A DNA stretch of 64,000 nucleotides, taken from the NCBI GenBank assembly GCA_963556255.1, contig OY744613.1, positions 40,705,409-40,769,408 of the forward strand, written 5' to 3'. Of the stretch, positions 11,099 to 22,714 are shown piece by piece. How positions within the stretch are numbered: the stretch's first letter is position 1; every line of letters begins with the position of its first letter. The notes beneath the pieces were generated by a model. It was not told where the DNA came from. It made no database searches and saw only the letters and a list, made by a program, of their open reading frames with translations. The DNA comes from Allolobophora icterica. Its lineage: Eukaryota > Annelida > Clitellata > Crassiclitellata > Lumbricidae. A program made the translations under genes and the position numbers.

Positions 11099-11952
11099 TC
11101 ACTTGAAATCGTAAATTCTGGGGCAAAGTCCTCTTAATTCGAAGGTAACGATCAACTGTTTCTTTTCTTCATCGTATCGTAATCTCAGTGGTAAATGTTT
11201 CTGCTCCTTAATAAGAATTCCATTCCATCGCAGATCGGAATCCAAAAGAATCACTCGACCTTTTGCTGTGTCTGCAACTAAAACTCGATCAACTGAATCG
11301 ATGAAGAGATTACGAGCAGAATTGAGTTCTTGTCCTATAACTTGAGGAATGAAACAACGGATGACCATCTTTCCATTTCGACTCACTTCCCATATTAACC
11401 ATTTGTATGTCACATTTGCACCAGTCTCTTCCTCGTCAATCCGCTCGTGTAGAATGACGAAGTTTCCAGTTGATGTCTCCACCGCATGTTGAGGTAACTC
11501 GATTTCTGGAGGCAAATGAATGGAAAGACTGAGGTTTGCGTCTGTTCCGTAGATCTCCAATCGAGATAATGGACTACAACCTCTCACAATCAACAAATTA
11601 TCATCTCTGGACACTGACAGAAGTGATGACCAATCAATGCTAGTAGACAACCAATTAGTAACATTGTAATTATTATCTGATTCTCTGGTAATTTTCCAAA
11701 TACATTGATTCCAAGTGTCGATGACGTACAGGCAGTTCTCCTTCTCACTCGCTACAACATCTTCTGGAAACTTGACATTTTTAAACTCGATTTTCCATTG
11801 AAGAGAAAATGGTTCTGTGTCCTGGAAAACGCGAATCACACTTGGAGAAGAAACTAATCGACAGAGTACGTAGATTTCTGTCCGGAGTTTTGTTACTCCT
11901 ACCACAAATTCTTTGTCTCCCACTTCGAGACTCGCAATGAAGTTGACGACAA
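11099..11952 (-). CDS. NHL-type beta-propeller exon, terminal exon of the F-box/CARD/NHL gene (unit I)
   Basis: This last exon encodes about 284 residues ending at the TGA at 11099. It starts at a TTCCAG-like acceptor (frame VVVNFIASLEV). The propeller repeats show NHL signatures: KFPEDVVASEKENCLYVIDT then NQCIWKI, and LNSARNLFIDSVDRVLVADT then GRVILLD. NHL propellers bind proteins or RNA and commonly serve as the substrate-recognition end of ubiquitin ligases (TRIM-NHL proteins). The same exon in unit II (33600-34459) is ~85% identical by eye, with no frameshift in either copy. That suggests both have been under coding constraint. The propeller type is inferred from motifs; no membrane segment is seen. 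Confidence 0.75.
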
Positions 11953-12489
11953 CTGGAAAAAGAACTAAGACAAAGAAAGTAAATTAATTACTGTGTCTCG
12001 GCTACTGTTTAAAATTTAAAATTTGCATTTTTTTTAAACTGCTTACATAGTAGTTAATTTTATTACATAAATAATTCAAACTTTCAGGTGATATTGATTG
12101 CTTCAGGAAAACGCGGTCGGGTGCAAAGCAGGAGGGTAAGTTTATCGGCAAGTGAGGAATTTTCAGTTAGCCTAAGCCTAAATTAGCGTACACTTGGATA
12201 AACATACAATTTGGATAAGGTGACAGAGTGGCTCTTTCAGGCCACATTCAATTAGGCCTATTCACTGGTGTCAGATTCGCATTGCTTTGAGACCGGTCGG
12301 TAGCCAAACGCCGAAGATCTCTCAGTAGATGACAACGGATGCCGATCCAAAGGTGACGCCGATAGTTAATTACACAATGATTGATTGTTTGTAAATTCAG
12401 AAATTAGGCTTGATATTTTGGTATTTTATAATTGAAATTAGACATGAACTAGGTTAACATAAAAAAATAAATTTGACAAAAGAACCCAC

Positions 12490-12864
12490 CAAATGTTTTC
12501 TTAAGCTGATCGACGTCAATGTCGATATCGTGTCGTTGAATAGCTTCATGTTGTGTAGCAGTAGCTGACTGTGGAGTCTTTGATAGACACGAAAGCAGCT
12601 TCACGAGTTCATGCTGTTCATCCAGCGATTGGAGTTTTTCAAAAGCGATTTCCGATCGACTCCAAATCCAAGTCACAGCCTGTTTGTCCTGATAAGAGTT
12701 AAGGATTTCCAACTCCTCATCGATCAGCTGACACATCATTTGATGTAATTCAGTCTCCCTTGGTTTGCTCTTATCTAGTAAGTCATTGAGTCCTTGGACC
12801 AAACGCTGTATCAGTTGCTCACGGTTTGTCCCTCTTTTGGTTACAATCTTTGCCTTTATGACAA
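12490..12864 (-). CDS. Helical linker exon (unit I)
   Basis: A 375-bp exon of phase 1 at both ends, bounded by GCGCAG and TTTG|GTGGGT. It encodes about 125 mostly helical residues (REQLIQRLVQGLNDLL, then ELHQMMCQLIDEELEILNSY, then SEIAFEKLQSLDEQHELVKL). No named domain is recognised; a coiled-coil or helical spacer between the CARD and the propeller is likely. The unit II counterpart at 35147-35521 has exactly the same length and phases. Confidence 0.65.
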
Positions 12865-13687
12865 CTGCGCGGAAGCATATATCACAACAAATATTGAAAT
12901 ATTATACTAGAACAATAATGAAACCTCAAGTCATAATAAGCTACATAACCGTACATAATGTTTGAATTTAAACCTTTTATAATATTTCTCATTTTCGGTG
13001 ACATTTTTGTTGCTTTTCAACGCATGAATTGTTGTTCAAAGCGTGTGCGTCCGCTTCGCTCCAATTAACATTACCTGGCTTATTCAGACACCGATATTTC
13101 AGCCTTCATCTCGTGTTATATATACCTAGGCTTACGTAAATCGCTTCTGACTGACTTGTTCCAAGGAAAAACTCGAATGCTTGAGTAAGCTTTAGTGTAT
13201 GTATGTATGTATGCGTGTATCTTGACTGTTATAAAGCGCATTTTCGGAACCCATACAAAAGCGCTATATCAGTGGTTCTCAATCTTTTTTGGCTACGACC
13301 TAAAGAAAAGATTTTCCGGTAAAATGTTCCTAAACAGTGATCGGGAAATATACAGTTTTAATCCATACAAATAGTATTAGAAATTATTTTAAATGAAATT
13401 TCCCATCTCTGATTGTGATTTATAATGCAGCAACACATGCAAACAACACTTTTATCCAATTTCCTCACAGAGCCCTTATCTTCCTCTCACGGAACCCTAC
13501 ACTTTGGGAAATGCTGGCTTATGTGATATTTCCTACAGTGGAGATAGTCATAAAATGATCTACATTTATAGGGGTCAGTGTCATAGGCTTCAATTCGACG
13601 GTTTCCGTGACACAGTGATAAAAACCGCAACATTCTAAACATTGTTTCAAGCTTTGGATGTGAGTAACTGCAAAAGTAATGACCTAC

Positions 13688-13999
13688 CTCCACCACTTTG
13701 CCCTATTTTTGCAACGACATTCTGATTGGATTGTCTGAGACAGCGAATGAAATCCGAGAGTTTTGTTTCAGTGCAAAATGATCGCACGAAGTGCAATAGC
13801 TCTGCATTGATCTCCAAATTGTTTCGCTTTGACTTGGCATAACGATATTTATCTCTGCTGATAAGTCTTGCTTGGACATCAGTGAGACAGTCAGCTGATC
13901 TCAACCGACTGATTAGAAGAACTGTGGGTTTAATCTTCTCCACAAAATAATACTGGTTAGTTCTGTAGACGGCGAATTTGTCGACATCTTTATAAAACA
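13688..13999 (-). CDS. CARD exon, third CARD (unit I)
   Basis: A 312-bp phase 1-1 exon (acceptor TTGCAG, donor GGAG|GTAGGT). It encodes a six-helix death-fold pattern: KIKPTVLLISRLRSADCLTD, then ELLHFVRSFCTET, then LSDFIRCLRQSNQNVVAKI. The SADCLT turn, the spaced leucines and the final LR-S-Q--VA-I helix fit a caspase-recruitment domain. It presumably mediates homotypic CARD-CARD contacts in apoptosis or innate-immune signalling. It sits between the F-box exon and the helical exon. The unit II copy at 36638-36949 has identical length. A hAT element entered the intron just upstream. Confidence 0.75.
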
Positions 14000-14043
14000 C
14001 TGCAACACAAAATTCAATGAACAGCCAAATCAACGCATTTTTC

Positions 14044-15206
14044 CAGTCTTGTTGTCAAGACCTTAAACCTCAAGACCAAGACCAAGACCAGGACGCTGAA
14101 CCTCGAGACCAAGACCAAGACCAAGACCTCGAACCTCGAGACCAAGACCAAGACCAAGACTTTGAACCTCAAGATCAAGACCAAGACTTTGAACCTCAAG
14201 ACCAAGACCGAGACCAAGACCCAAAAAAATCCCATTCAAGCCAAGACTTATTTTCCTTACACAAAAAATTGTGGAGTCGATATTTTAATGAAAACGTGAG
14301 TCGTTTATTTTATTCAAGCAAATTAACTTTAAATGCAGACTGCAGAGAATTCCGAATTCGTATTTACAAAAGTCCTTCATGCAAAATGTTATTCCAAATG
14401 CCTTTTGTATTTTATAAAAAAAACAATTCGCTCAGAATTTTCTGACCTCATAAATATTCCGCCATGTGAAAATTTTTCTTTCCACAGCTATGTGCTGAAG
14501 TCGCTGGCACACACAGTAACTTTTCAAGCACTGGATGTAAATGTACAAATCGTGAGCCTTTTTGAAATCCTCCCATGGTTTATCAGACTGCATTCTGGCT
14601 TCAGAAACAAGTCTCGGCAGGGCTTCCATACAGGGCATATTTTAACTGTATAACTAGTTGGACAAATGTCCCATTAGTGTTAGGATTTGTCCCAGTAATT
14701 AGGCTGATTTGTCCCAGGCAATGTATGGTTAAAGTATAAGTAGTGGGACAAAATGTTGCAAAAGTTTTAAGATTTGCCCCAGTAGTAAAATCAGGAAATT
14801 GCCAATTGACTTTTTCGGGAGATGACTTCCTAAAAAAAGGTCATCAACTTTTTCGGGAGATGACTTCCTAAAAAAGGTCATAACTTAGTTGCTGCTGCCT
14901 ATGGGTTTTCCTGATCAACAAGACTAGCATCCGTCCGTAGATATTTGTTGTAGATTATGATGCAAGCAGGTTTGATAAGTGTTTTAATTCTTGAGTTTTG
15001 TTAAATGACTGTTCATATTGACAGCCGGTCTTGGTCTTGGTCTTGGTCTTGCGAGACCAAGACTTTGAACCTCAAGACCAAGACCAAGACCTTGAACCTC
15101 AAGACCAAGACCAAGACTTTTGGTCTCAAGACCAAGACCAAGACTTTTAAAAACGAACTCGAGTGCACTTGAGACCAAGACCTCGGTCTCGAGGACAACA
15201 AGTCTG
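14044..15206. mobile_element. hAT-type element with (GACCAA)n subterminal arrays
   Basis: The termini are CAGTCTTGTTGTC and GACAACAAGTCTG. A perfect 8-bp duplication CATTTTTC lies at 14036-14043 and 15207-15214. Unit II has the empty site at about 36965-37005. Both ends carry hexamer arrays based on AAGACC/GGTCTT, in opposite orientation. There is no transposase; the Asp/Gln-rich frame at 14017-14445 is a repeat artefact. Confidence 0.9.
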
Positions 15207-15214
15207 CATTTTTC

Positions 15215-16124
15215 TTAAACTTTATCCTACTTTAATCGTAAAATAGAGTACTTCTAAAGCGCTATTCAAAGCCAAGCGTATGAAACCAGCATATTTATGA
15301 GGGCTGCATCAACGCAGGATAGTTATCTGAAGAAACCATTTGACAGAAGACCTGATTAAGATCTAAGGGTTAAGAGAAGTTTTTACTGTGGTTGGTTTGA
15401 GAAAAAGTGAATGTACCATAAAGCTTTTCCGATCCCATGAAACAAATTAGAACAAAGCAATGTACTGGATTTAGATTTACACCTCTTTGGGCGGCTAATT
15501 AGCTGGGATATTAATAATTGTCAATATCATTTTTTTACTGTTTCTGTAAGAAGTTGCGGTTTGTCAACTTTGATTTATAATAAACGAAATTATGTATTAG
15601 GCCTATGTCCAGCCAGCAACTCCATATAGAACCGATATATTACCCATATATCCACATGGAATAGAGCCATATGCGGAACATCCAATGCCCATGAATGAAT
15701 ATATGAATAGGCCTACTCGTTTATTGAACATCAAAGTTGACATAACGCAACCTGAACAATCTACTAGGGTTTGATTCACAGGCATCTAGTTAGCGTCAAT
15801 AGGCATTCTTGTTGAGTGTACGGAATATAAATTTTGATCTACTTTTCAGGTGAAGTGAATTTATGCGGTCTGGCTCGGAGGTTGTGTCCACTGCTGCGGA
15901 GGGAGGGAATAGTCCGCGCAGCACATGGATGGGATCTCTCATGAATCTTGCACCGCGATGTTGACAGTGCATTGGTCGGAACCGTCAACATCGTCAATTG
16001 ATCCGCACCGTCAACATCGCCAGGCAAGAATTCGCCGTGAGTTAGTAGCCTGAACAATCGGTCAATCCTGGTCCTGTCCCTCCTGTTGGTGTACACTTAC
16101 CAGGCACGGGAGGCTTATGAGATA
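15215..16124. other. Intron or spacer, no exon recognised
   Basis: It aligns with unit II about 37010-37690. Frames do not stay open in both copies, so no exon is called. Confidence 0.5.
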
Positions 16125-16583
16125 CTAGCTGGTGAACCCGGCGTTGCCCGGGTTTCGGAGGTTTTGGGCTGGGACACCATGGTAGCGGTGAAAACGGGGG
16201 ACGCGAAGCTGCTTAACATGGCGTTTTGGGTGTTTCAATCCCTCTAGCGAATAAGCAACAAAACACTGCTTAACCCGGCGTTGGCCGGGTTTAGTTCAGT
16301 GAAAGTTTCAATCCCTCTAGCGAATCCGTACTGTAGCTGCTTAACCCGGCGGCGCCATCTGGCGAGTGAAAATAGGTTGAGTGTAATTTTTTTTACCAGC
16401 TAAAAATGCATTGGCCCGGGACACCATGGTAGCGGTGAAAACGGGGGACGCGAAGCCTCACACTGGGTGTGTAATGCCCACCCCGAGACAGTAGTGAAGG
16501 TTTGGAGTGAAAAGGTCCAAAGCTGTAGAAATGCATCGCGGTTAAAGATAGCTGTGACAGAGTCTTGTCTTTACTTATATAGA
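16125..16583 (-). mobile_element. Nonautonomous Helitron, 459 bp
   Basis: On the minus strand it begins A|TCTATATAAGTAAAGACAAG and ends with hairpin CCCGGGCAACGCCGGGT then CTAG|T, exactly the Helitron rule. An internal partial duplication repeats the 'cccggcgtt-g-ccgggtt' hairpin near 16276. Unit II lacks it, so it entered after the segmental duplication. Confidence 0.85.
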
Positions 16584-16833
16584 TGTGTCACCATTGTTGC
16601 CATGTATTACCACGACCCTGCTCATGTTTTAATGAATTGATCGGATGAGATCCTTCGCCACCGCTGCCCGTTTCTACAGGCGCCAAGGCCACTTTAGGTC
16701 CTCGTGTGCGGACCGTGCTAGCCAGAGATTTAAACCTGTGAAATAAGCTTAGAACTAAAACCAATTGACATCCACGAGAGACAATTCAAAGCAGATGCAA
16801 CTGTGGTCAATTAACTTCAGTCTTCTTACTAAC

Positions 16834-17029
16834 CTGCTAGATGGCGCCAGATCCTTGTTTTGAGTCTTCTCTTTCTGAGTCTTTGAAACCAACAGCAATC
16901 GACTGAAGCCATTTGACTGAATAAGTCTTGTCTCTGTGAACATCGAGGAGACTGTCTGTCGATCATCACAAAGCATAAATACGACTTCAGTAGAATCAGG
17001 TCCATCAGTTCCAGTGGAAGATCATTCAT
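16834..17029 (-). CDS. F-box-like exon (unit I)
   Basis: A 196-bp exon whose ATG follows directly on a TTTCAG acceptor. It ends phase 1 (CTAGCAG|GTTAG), which matches the phase-1 CARD exon downstream. The frame MNDLPLELMDLILLKSYL, then LFSQMASVDCCWFQRL and RIWRHL, fits an F-box (LP-EL---IL--YL, then W---L----LWR-like). F-boxes recruit Skp1 in SCF ubiquitin ligases. The alternative frame, used if the phase-1 TRADD-N-like exon spliced here, hits a stop at codon 3 in unit I and leaves the wrong phase in unit II. I therefore infer that this exon starts its own coding unit or follows a phase-0 exon. Unit II copy: 38787-38982. Confidence 0.6.
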
Positions 17030-17304
17030 CTGAAATTATTTCACATAATTTATTCTAAATATAAAAACTAATGACAAAACAAGTAAATTAGAACGATTCT
17101 TAAATGTTTCCTTATTACTTTTATCCAAAATCATGAATAAGACTTTTGAAGAATTAGTTATTAATATTTGTTACTTGCGTTCTTCTTGTGTTATGGTTGA
17201 TTCTTACACAGACATAATAATTATATGAATGCATCTATGGGTACACGTAGTTACGCATGCATGTATGTGTATGTATATATATAGGCCTATCTATATATGT
17301 GTAT

Positions 17305-18496
17305 TAGGGTGATTTTATGGTGCATGTGATATTTTCAACTCAAAGAATTTTGAACAGTCAGGTCGCATTATCTTGCCAATTTATGTATAAACTTTATATC
17401 CGAATTATATCTTGACAGCTGAGCAATTAGGACTTGCGCAAGGCGACCGAACTTAGGAACCCGGTGATCTTCCTCGTTTTGGCCAAAATTTTGATGTCAC
17501 GATGTCTGTTCTTCGTGTTGTTGCAGCAGCTCTAGATCGCACCAAAAGCCTCTAGCAGTTTCTGTACTCTTGCTGCATCCAATCTATGCAACACCAGCTG
17601 GTGTGCTGATCGTAAGTCCTTCTGAGAACCATCCAGCAAGAAAAGATAACCGTGCGCCCTAGCAGCTGAGATTCGTGAATCTTCCGATCCACCTGAAGTA
17701 CTGGTTCAGTTGTAAGTCACTAAATAAGCCCAAAGGAACGATCGTCAATTCTTGAAGGAATTCATATTTATCCAGATAAGGAGATCTCACAGGTCGCCCT
17801 AGCATCATTTTATCGACACCTTTGGTCTTTTTCTGAGACTTTGGTTAGCCTCAGCCTTTTTGACGATTGAGTCATCGTCGACGAAAAACAGCGCATGGTC
17901 TACAGCATGCGCAGCAATCAGGGATCCGACGAATCCCCAGAGAGGCTTCCTCCGAGACATGATCCACCTACAAAAGCACTACCCGATTTCTTCACTACTT
18001 CTACCACCGAACTTTCCCAGATCCTCGGGTTGGATTACGCTTTTCCTGCAACAATGAGAGTCAGAACAATCATGTACACAGTAAGGCACAAGACATCCTA
18101 TCCGTCCTAAAAAGATGAACGGTGCGAAAGGAGTGGCTTATGCAGTCCTTCAATTAAACCCTGGTCCGAAATGAGGAAGAGTAATTTGATCTGCAAATGG
18201 TCGAGTACCATCGAAACAAATTCCCAAAAGCACTAAAGGGACTAAATAAATGACAAATAACTGAGTTCTTTTGCTTTTGCCTTATTTTTTATGTGCAAGT
18301 GTTGAAATTGTTTGGATCTTTGAAAATTACAATTTATCAAATTGTTTTCTGTGTTAATTCTTTCGGGGCTTTGTGCAAGTTCTAAACCTATATCGATTTT
18401 CATCTAATTTGGCAAATGTTAATGTTTCTCAAGGTGGAACACAGAAACAACCTGGCCGATATTAAGTTTGAAACTTTAATGTTCAGACACATCCTA
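17305..18496. mobile_element. hAT (Ac-like) element
   Basis: Ends TAGGGTGATTTT and, inverted, TAGGATGTGTC. An 8-bp duplication ATGTGTAT lies at 17297-17304 and 18497-18504. Unit II has the empty site near 45796. Terminal TAGGG resembles Ac-type hATs. The small plus-strand frames inside show no transposase motif. Confidence 0.75.
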
Positions 18497-18504
18497 ATGT
18501 GTAT

Positions 18505-19472
18505 GCATGAATGTATGTACGCATGTATAATACGTATTCATAGCATTCATAGCATTGTAAATGTATAATAGGGCCTACGTATTCATATATTTATGCTATG
18601 TGTACGTATATATATATATGTATATATATGTATATATACACGTACAAGTCATATATATATACGTGAAAGTCATATATATATATATGGGATTCGTGTATTT
18701 ATGTATTTGCGCCATCGATTGATGCTTTGTGCATTATAATACACCTGTGTGACAGAAGTTAGAATTTAATTACATTTGTGCATTTATGCACAGAATAATG
18801 TATGCAATATTATGAAACCTCAAGTCATAACAGGTCCGTAAATAAAGTTAGAGTCTTAACCACTTATAATATTACATATTTGTGGTGACTTTCTGGTAGG
18901 CCTACTTATTCACCGTATGCATTGTTGTTGAAAAGCGTATGTGTCTGCCTCGCTCCAATAAACATCACTTAGGCCTATTTCTTCAGAAACGGATGCTTCA
19001 ACCTTAATTTCGTTTCATAAAGGCCTAGGCCTATAATAGATAAACTTACAATGAGTTGAAGGAAGCAGGCTTGCTTGCATCGCTTCTGACTGACTTGTTC
19101 AAACAAACAACTCGAATGATTAATATTTAATGTGTGCGTTATTTTGGCTTCATTACTGTGCCTAGGCTATTTGTGTAATGCATGTATGTAGGCTACATGT
19201 ATGTGGACTTTTATCAAGCACATTTTCTGATCCCCTCAAAAGAGCTATAGCAGTGCTTCACAATCTTTCTTTGGCTTCGGAACTCCGGCCTAAACAAACA
19301 TTTTCTGGTATAATGTCTTTAACAGTGATCGGAAAATATACAGGTTTAATCCATATATATATACAACGTACGTACGAACGCACGTACAAACGTACGTATG
19401 TATGCAATGTGTATGTATGTATGTGTGCCTGCTTGTTTGTTATCTAACCAACATAATGTTAGAGATGATTAC
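18505..19472. other. Intron or spacer with TA and TATG repeats
   Basis: It aligns with unit II about 45800-46437. There are short (TA)n tracts at 18608-18685 and no recognised exon. Confidence 0.5.
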
Positions 19473-19562
19473 CGTTGTCTCGTGTGCAATGACCTGTGAG
19501 TATCGATGAGTTTTATCTCTTTCCATTAACCGCTGAGCTGTTTCGAATGCTAAAAGTAAATG
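19473..19562 (-). CDS. Candidate 90-bp exon upstream of the F-box exon (unit I)
   Basis: Between a GATGAG acceptor and an ACG|GTAATC donor, the minus strand reads HLLLAFETAQRLMERDKT then HRYSQVIAHETT. The unit II sequence at 46438-46527 has the same 90-bp length, open frame and conservative changes. Its phase 0 at both ends fits the phase-0 start of the F-box exon. The upstream phase-1 TRADD-N-like exon would still need one more exon. This rests on conservation and splice signals only. Confidence 0.35.
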
Positions 19563-20195
19563 CTCATCATCATCATCAGCAGCAGCAGGCAAAAACAGTG
19601 GGATGCTGTTCAATTTTCTTATGTGTTCAGTAAATTAATAAGTGATTCACTCAATTCGAAGGTTGACGGGAGAGGAAATTGTAAATCTGTGAATCATTCT
19701 TACAGAAAGGGACTAGTTCACAATCGTTGGCGAATTTCTACTTATTCGTGGTTTAAATACCAACTTCTTTACGCTAATATGGACAAATACATTTCAATTG
19801 CTATTCTCATGGGTTGGATTTACCAACAACGAAGCCACCAGATCAGATATTATTATTTAAACGTGGATCACAATAAAATAAAGTCTTACGATTTGGACAA
19901 GAAATTGAATCAGGTCTTGCTGATTCATGACTGTAACTGTACTATTTGTTTCATGCAATAAACAGTACACTTCATTCAACACCCTGGAAAGTTACTATTA
20001 CATTCAGCGTGTTTTGGTTTGTCTACCCAACATATAACATTTCCGGATGTTACAAAATAATGTCAACAGATGAAATAAACGATAAAGCTGTTTTTAAAAA
20101 GTAGCTATAATATGATTTTAGTCTAGTGTGTAAATACGTTTAAAAGTTTAAAATAATAGCACATCTAAGAATTAAGGCTGTGCTTTCAATATTAC

Positions 20196-20555
20196 CTTTG
20201 CAGAAATGTCGGCTTCGATTGAAACTATCAGCTGTCCACTTGACTTTAACATGAATGTTTCCACCATTCGTAATGAATCTCTTAAACACGGTTTCAATAA
20301 TATTCTTCATATGTCCACTTTCACACATTTCTTGAAGATGATCTACATCTCTTAATTCCAGACAGTGGAAGTAGAGGGCGACACTGTGGCCAACTTTGGC
20401 ACCAATCAATCTCAGCTGAACCAATTCCAAGATCCGATTACTTTCAGGTAAGGATCGATCACCGAGTAAATTAGTTATTCCTGTTACAATTTGCGCCTCC
20501 GCCTGATCCACTTCCACCCCAACTGTCTCTAATGTAGTGTCTGTCTGCACGAGCA
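20196..20555 (-). CDS. TRADD-N-like exon, duplicated copy (unit I)
   Basis: A 360-bp phase 1-1 exon (TTATTCAG acceptor, CAAAG|GTAATA donor), identical to 21779-22138. It encodes about 120 residues with LELVQLRLIGAKVGHSVALY, then a central HLQEMCESGHMKNIIETVF helix and a terminal VKVKWTAD strand. The alternating strand-helix pattern recalls the alpha-beta N-terminal domain of TRADD and of invertebrate TRADD-like proteins. Such a domain would bind a TRAF-type partner in TNF-receptor-like signalling. The assignment is tentative. Because phases are symmetric, this copy could be spliced after its twin to give two tandem domains. Confidence 0.5.
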
Positions 20556-21131
20556 CTGAATAACAAATATCAAAGAAACAAGTATTCACGCATGTATCAA
20601 ACACTTGCTATAGCTCCTTTTGTCAACAGGTGTGACTGTGAACTCGCAATCTTTGCATTATAAATCCAAAGTACTATCGACTGGAATCCACTGAATAGTA
20701 TTTTCCTAATATACTCTCAAATTGACGTAACTCTTGGAATACTAAGCATACTCTACAGCAATCCATATCTTTATACATTTATTGTTTCGCGGGACCTAAT
20801 ACAATATATAGTATGATTTCAGTCTAAAGTAAAGTCGCATTTCATTAGTTCAGTTAGATGTCATTACCGAGATTTTCTTAAAACCCATTTCATCCAAATT
20901 ACATGTATAAACCACCTATCGCGATTCTGGCAGTTCCAATATAGTTCCTCCACAAGTAAGGCCTACTCGAAGCCTCGGTGGTTATTGGATGAAACTAATC
21001 ATTGTGCCGATATAATATGGTTAAGCTGATCTGAATAGTGTAAATTTGAGTTACTAACATTAGGCATTAGTATGAATAATTGTAGACCTACGTAGTACGT
21101 ATATTGATAAAGATAAATATGTCAAACGTAC

Positions 21132-21315
21132 CTCCGCCTTTCTCGAATATTTCGGCAATGTGACTTTGATTGGTAGCACGTAGACATTTGATTGTCTGCC
21201 AATAGCTGCTTAAACTGCATCTTCTCATTAGTTTAATCAGTTCTTCGTTTTTCTCGTAAGATGTTGGCTTCGAAGAAATGAATTCCATCTGTCTCTTATT
21301 GATGACTCCGATAGA
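21132..21315 (-). pseudogene. Partial CARD exon created by the tandem duplication
   Basis: The 3' part of the CARD-b exon (VINKRQMEFISSKPTSYEKN onward to the GGCGGAG|GTACGT donor). It starts abruptly at the duplication junction without acceptor or first helices. Splicing should skip it. If retained, it would add a broken death fold. Confidence 0.8.
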
Positions 21316-21778
21316 AATTTCTACTTATTCGTGGTTTAAATACCAACTTCTTTACGCTAATATGGACAAATACATTTCAATTGCTATTCTCATGGGTTGG
21401 ATTTACCAACAACGAAGCCACCAGATCAGATATTATTATTTAAACGTGGATCACAATAAAATAAAGTCTTACGATTTGGACAAGAAATTGAATCAGGTCT
21501 TGCTGATTCATGACTGTAACTGTACTATTTGTTTCATGCAATAAACAGTACACTTCATTCAACACCCTGGAAAGTTACTATTACATTCAGCGTGTTTTGG
21601 TTTGTCTACCCAACATATAACATTTCCGGATGTTACAAAATAATGTCAACAGATGAAATAAACGATAAAGCTGTTTTTAAAAAGTAGCTATAATATGATT
21701 TTAGTCTAGTGTGTAAATACGTTTAAAAGTTTAAAATAATAGCACATCTAAGAATTAAGGCTGTGCTTTCAATATTAC

Positions 21779-22138
21779 CTTTGCAGAAATGTCGGCTTCG
21801 ATTGAAACTATCAGCTGTCCACTTGACTTTAACATGAATGTTTCCACCATTCGTAATGAATCTCTTAAACACGGTTTCAATAATATTCTTCATATGTCCA
21901 CTTTCACACATTTCTTGAAGATGATCTACATCTCTTAATTCCAGACAGTGGAAGTAGAGGGCGACACTGTGGCCAACTTTGGCACCAATCAATCTCAGCT
22001 GAACCAATTCCAAGATCCGATTACTTTCAGGTAAGGATCGATCACCGAGTAAATTAGTTATTCCTGTTACAATTTGCGCCTCCGCCTGATCCACTTCCAC
22101 CCCAACTGTCTCTAATGTAGTGTCTGTCTGCACGAGCA
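21779..22138 (-). CDS. TRADD-N-like exon, original copy (unit I)
   Basis: Identical in sequence to the exon at 20196-20555, with the same acceptor, donor and phase 1-1. It lies about 580 bp downstream of the intact CARD-b exon, the order seen in unit II (48670-48975, then 47165-47524). Coding in unit II differs at about ten residues without frameshift. It probably forms the third module of a CARD-CARD-TRADD-N-like adaptor. The 3' end of that transcript was not found, because the phase does not match the F-box exon. Confidence 0.5.
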
Positions 22139-22714
22139 CTGAATAACAAATATCAAAGAAACAAGTATTCACGCATGTATCAAACACTTGCTATAGCTCC
22201 TTTTGTCAACAGGTGTGACTGTGAACTCGCAATCTTTGCATTATAAATCCAAAGTACTATCGACTGGAATCCACTGAATAGTATTTTCCTAATATACTCT
22301 CAAATTGACGTAACTCTTGGAATACTAAGCATACTCTACAGCAATCCATATCTTTATACATTTATTGTTTCGCGGGACCTAATACAATATATAGTATGAT
22401 TTCAGTCTAAAGTAAAGTCGCATTTCATTAGTTCAGTTAGATGTCATTACCGAGATTTTCTTAAAACCCATTTCATCCAAATTACATGTATAAACCACCT
22501 ATCGCGATTCTGGCAGTTCCAATATAGTTCCTCCACAAGTAAGGCCTACTCGAAGCCTCGGTGGTTATTGGATGAAACTAATCATTGTGCCGATATAATA
22601 TGGTTAAGCTGATCTGAATAGTGTAAATTTGAGTTACTAACATTAGGCATTAGTATGAATAATTGTAGACCTACGTAGTACGTATATTGATAAAGATAAA
22701 TATGTCAAACGTAC

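Noticed and set aside
14017..14445. Asp/Gln-rich plus-strand frame
   Set aside because: It translates the hexamer arrays of a hAT element.
17860..18110. Small plus-strand frames inside the hAT at 17305
   Set aside because: Two overlapping frames without any recognisable motif, and absent from the paralogous unit.
19560..19961. Plus-strand 133-codon frame, repeated at 21278-21544
   Set aside because: Repeated only because of the tandem duplication. The unit II counterpart (46632-46898) is frameshifted, so there is no coding constraint.
21132..21315. Third complete CARD in the duplicated block
   Set aside because: It lacks the first helices and the acceptor; it is a fragment made by the duplication boundary.
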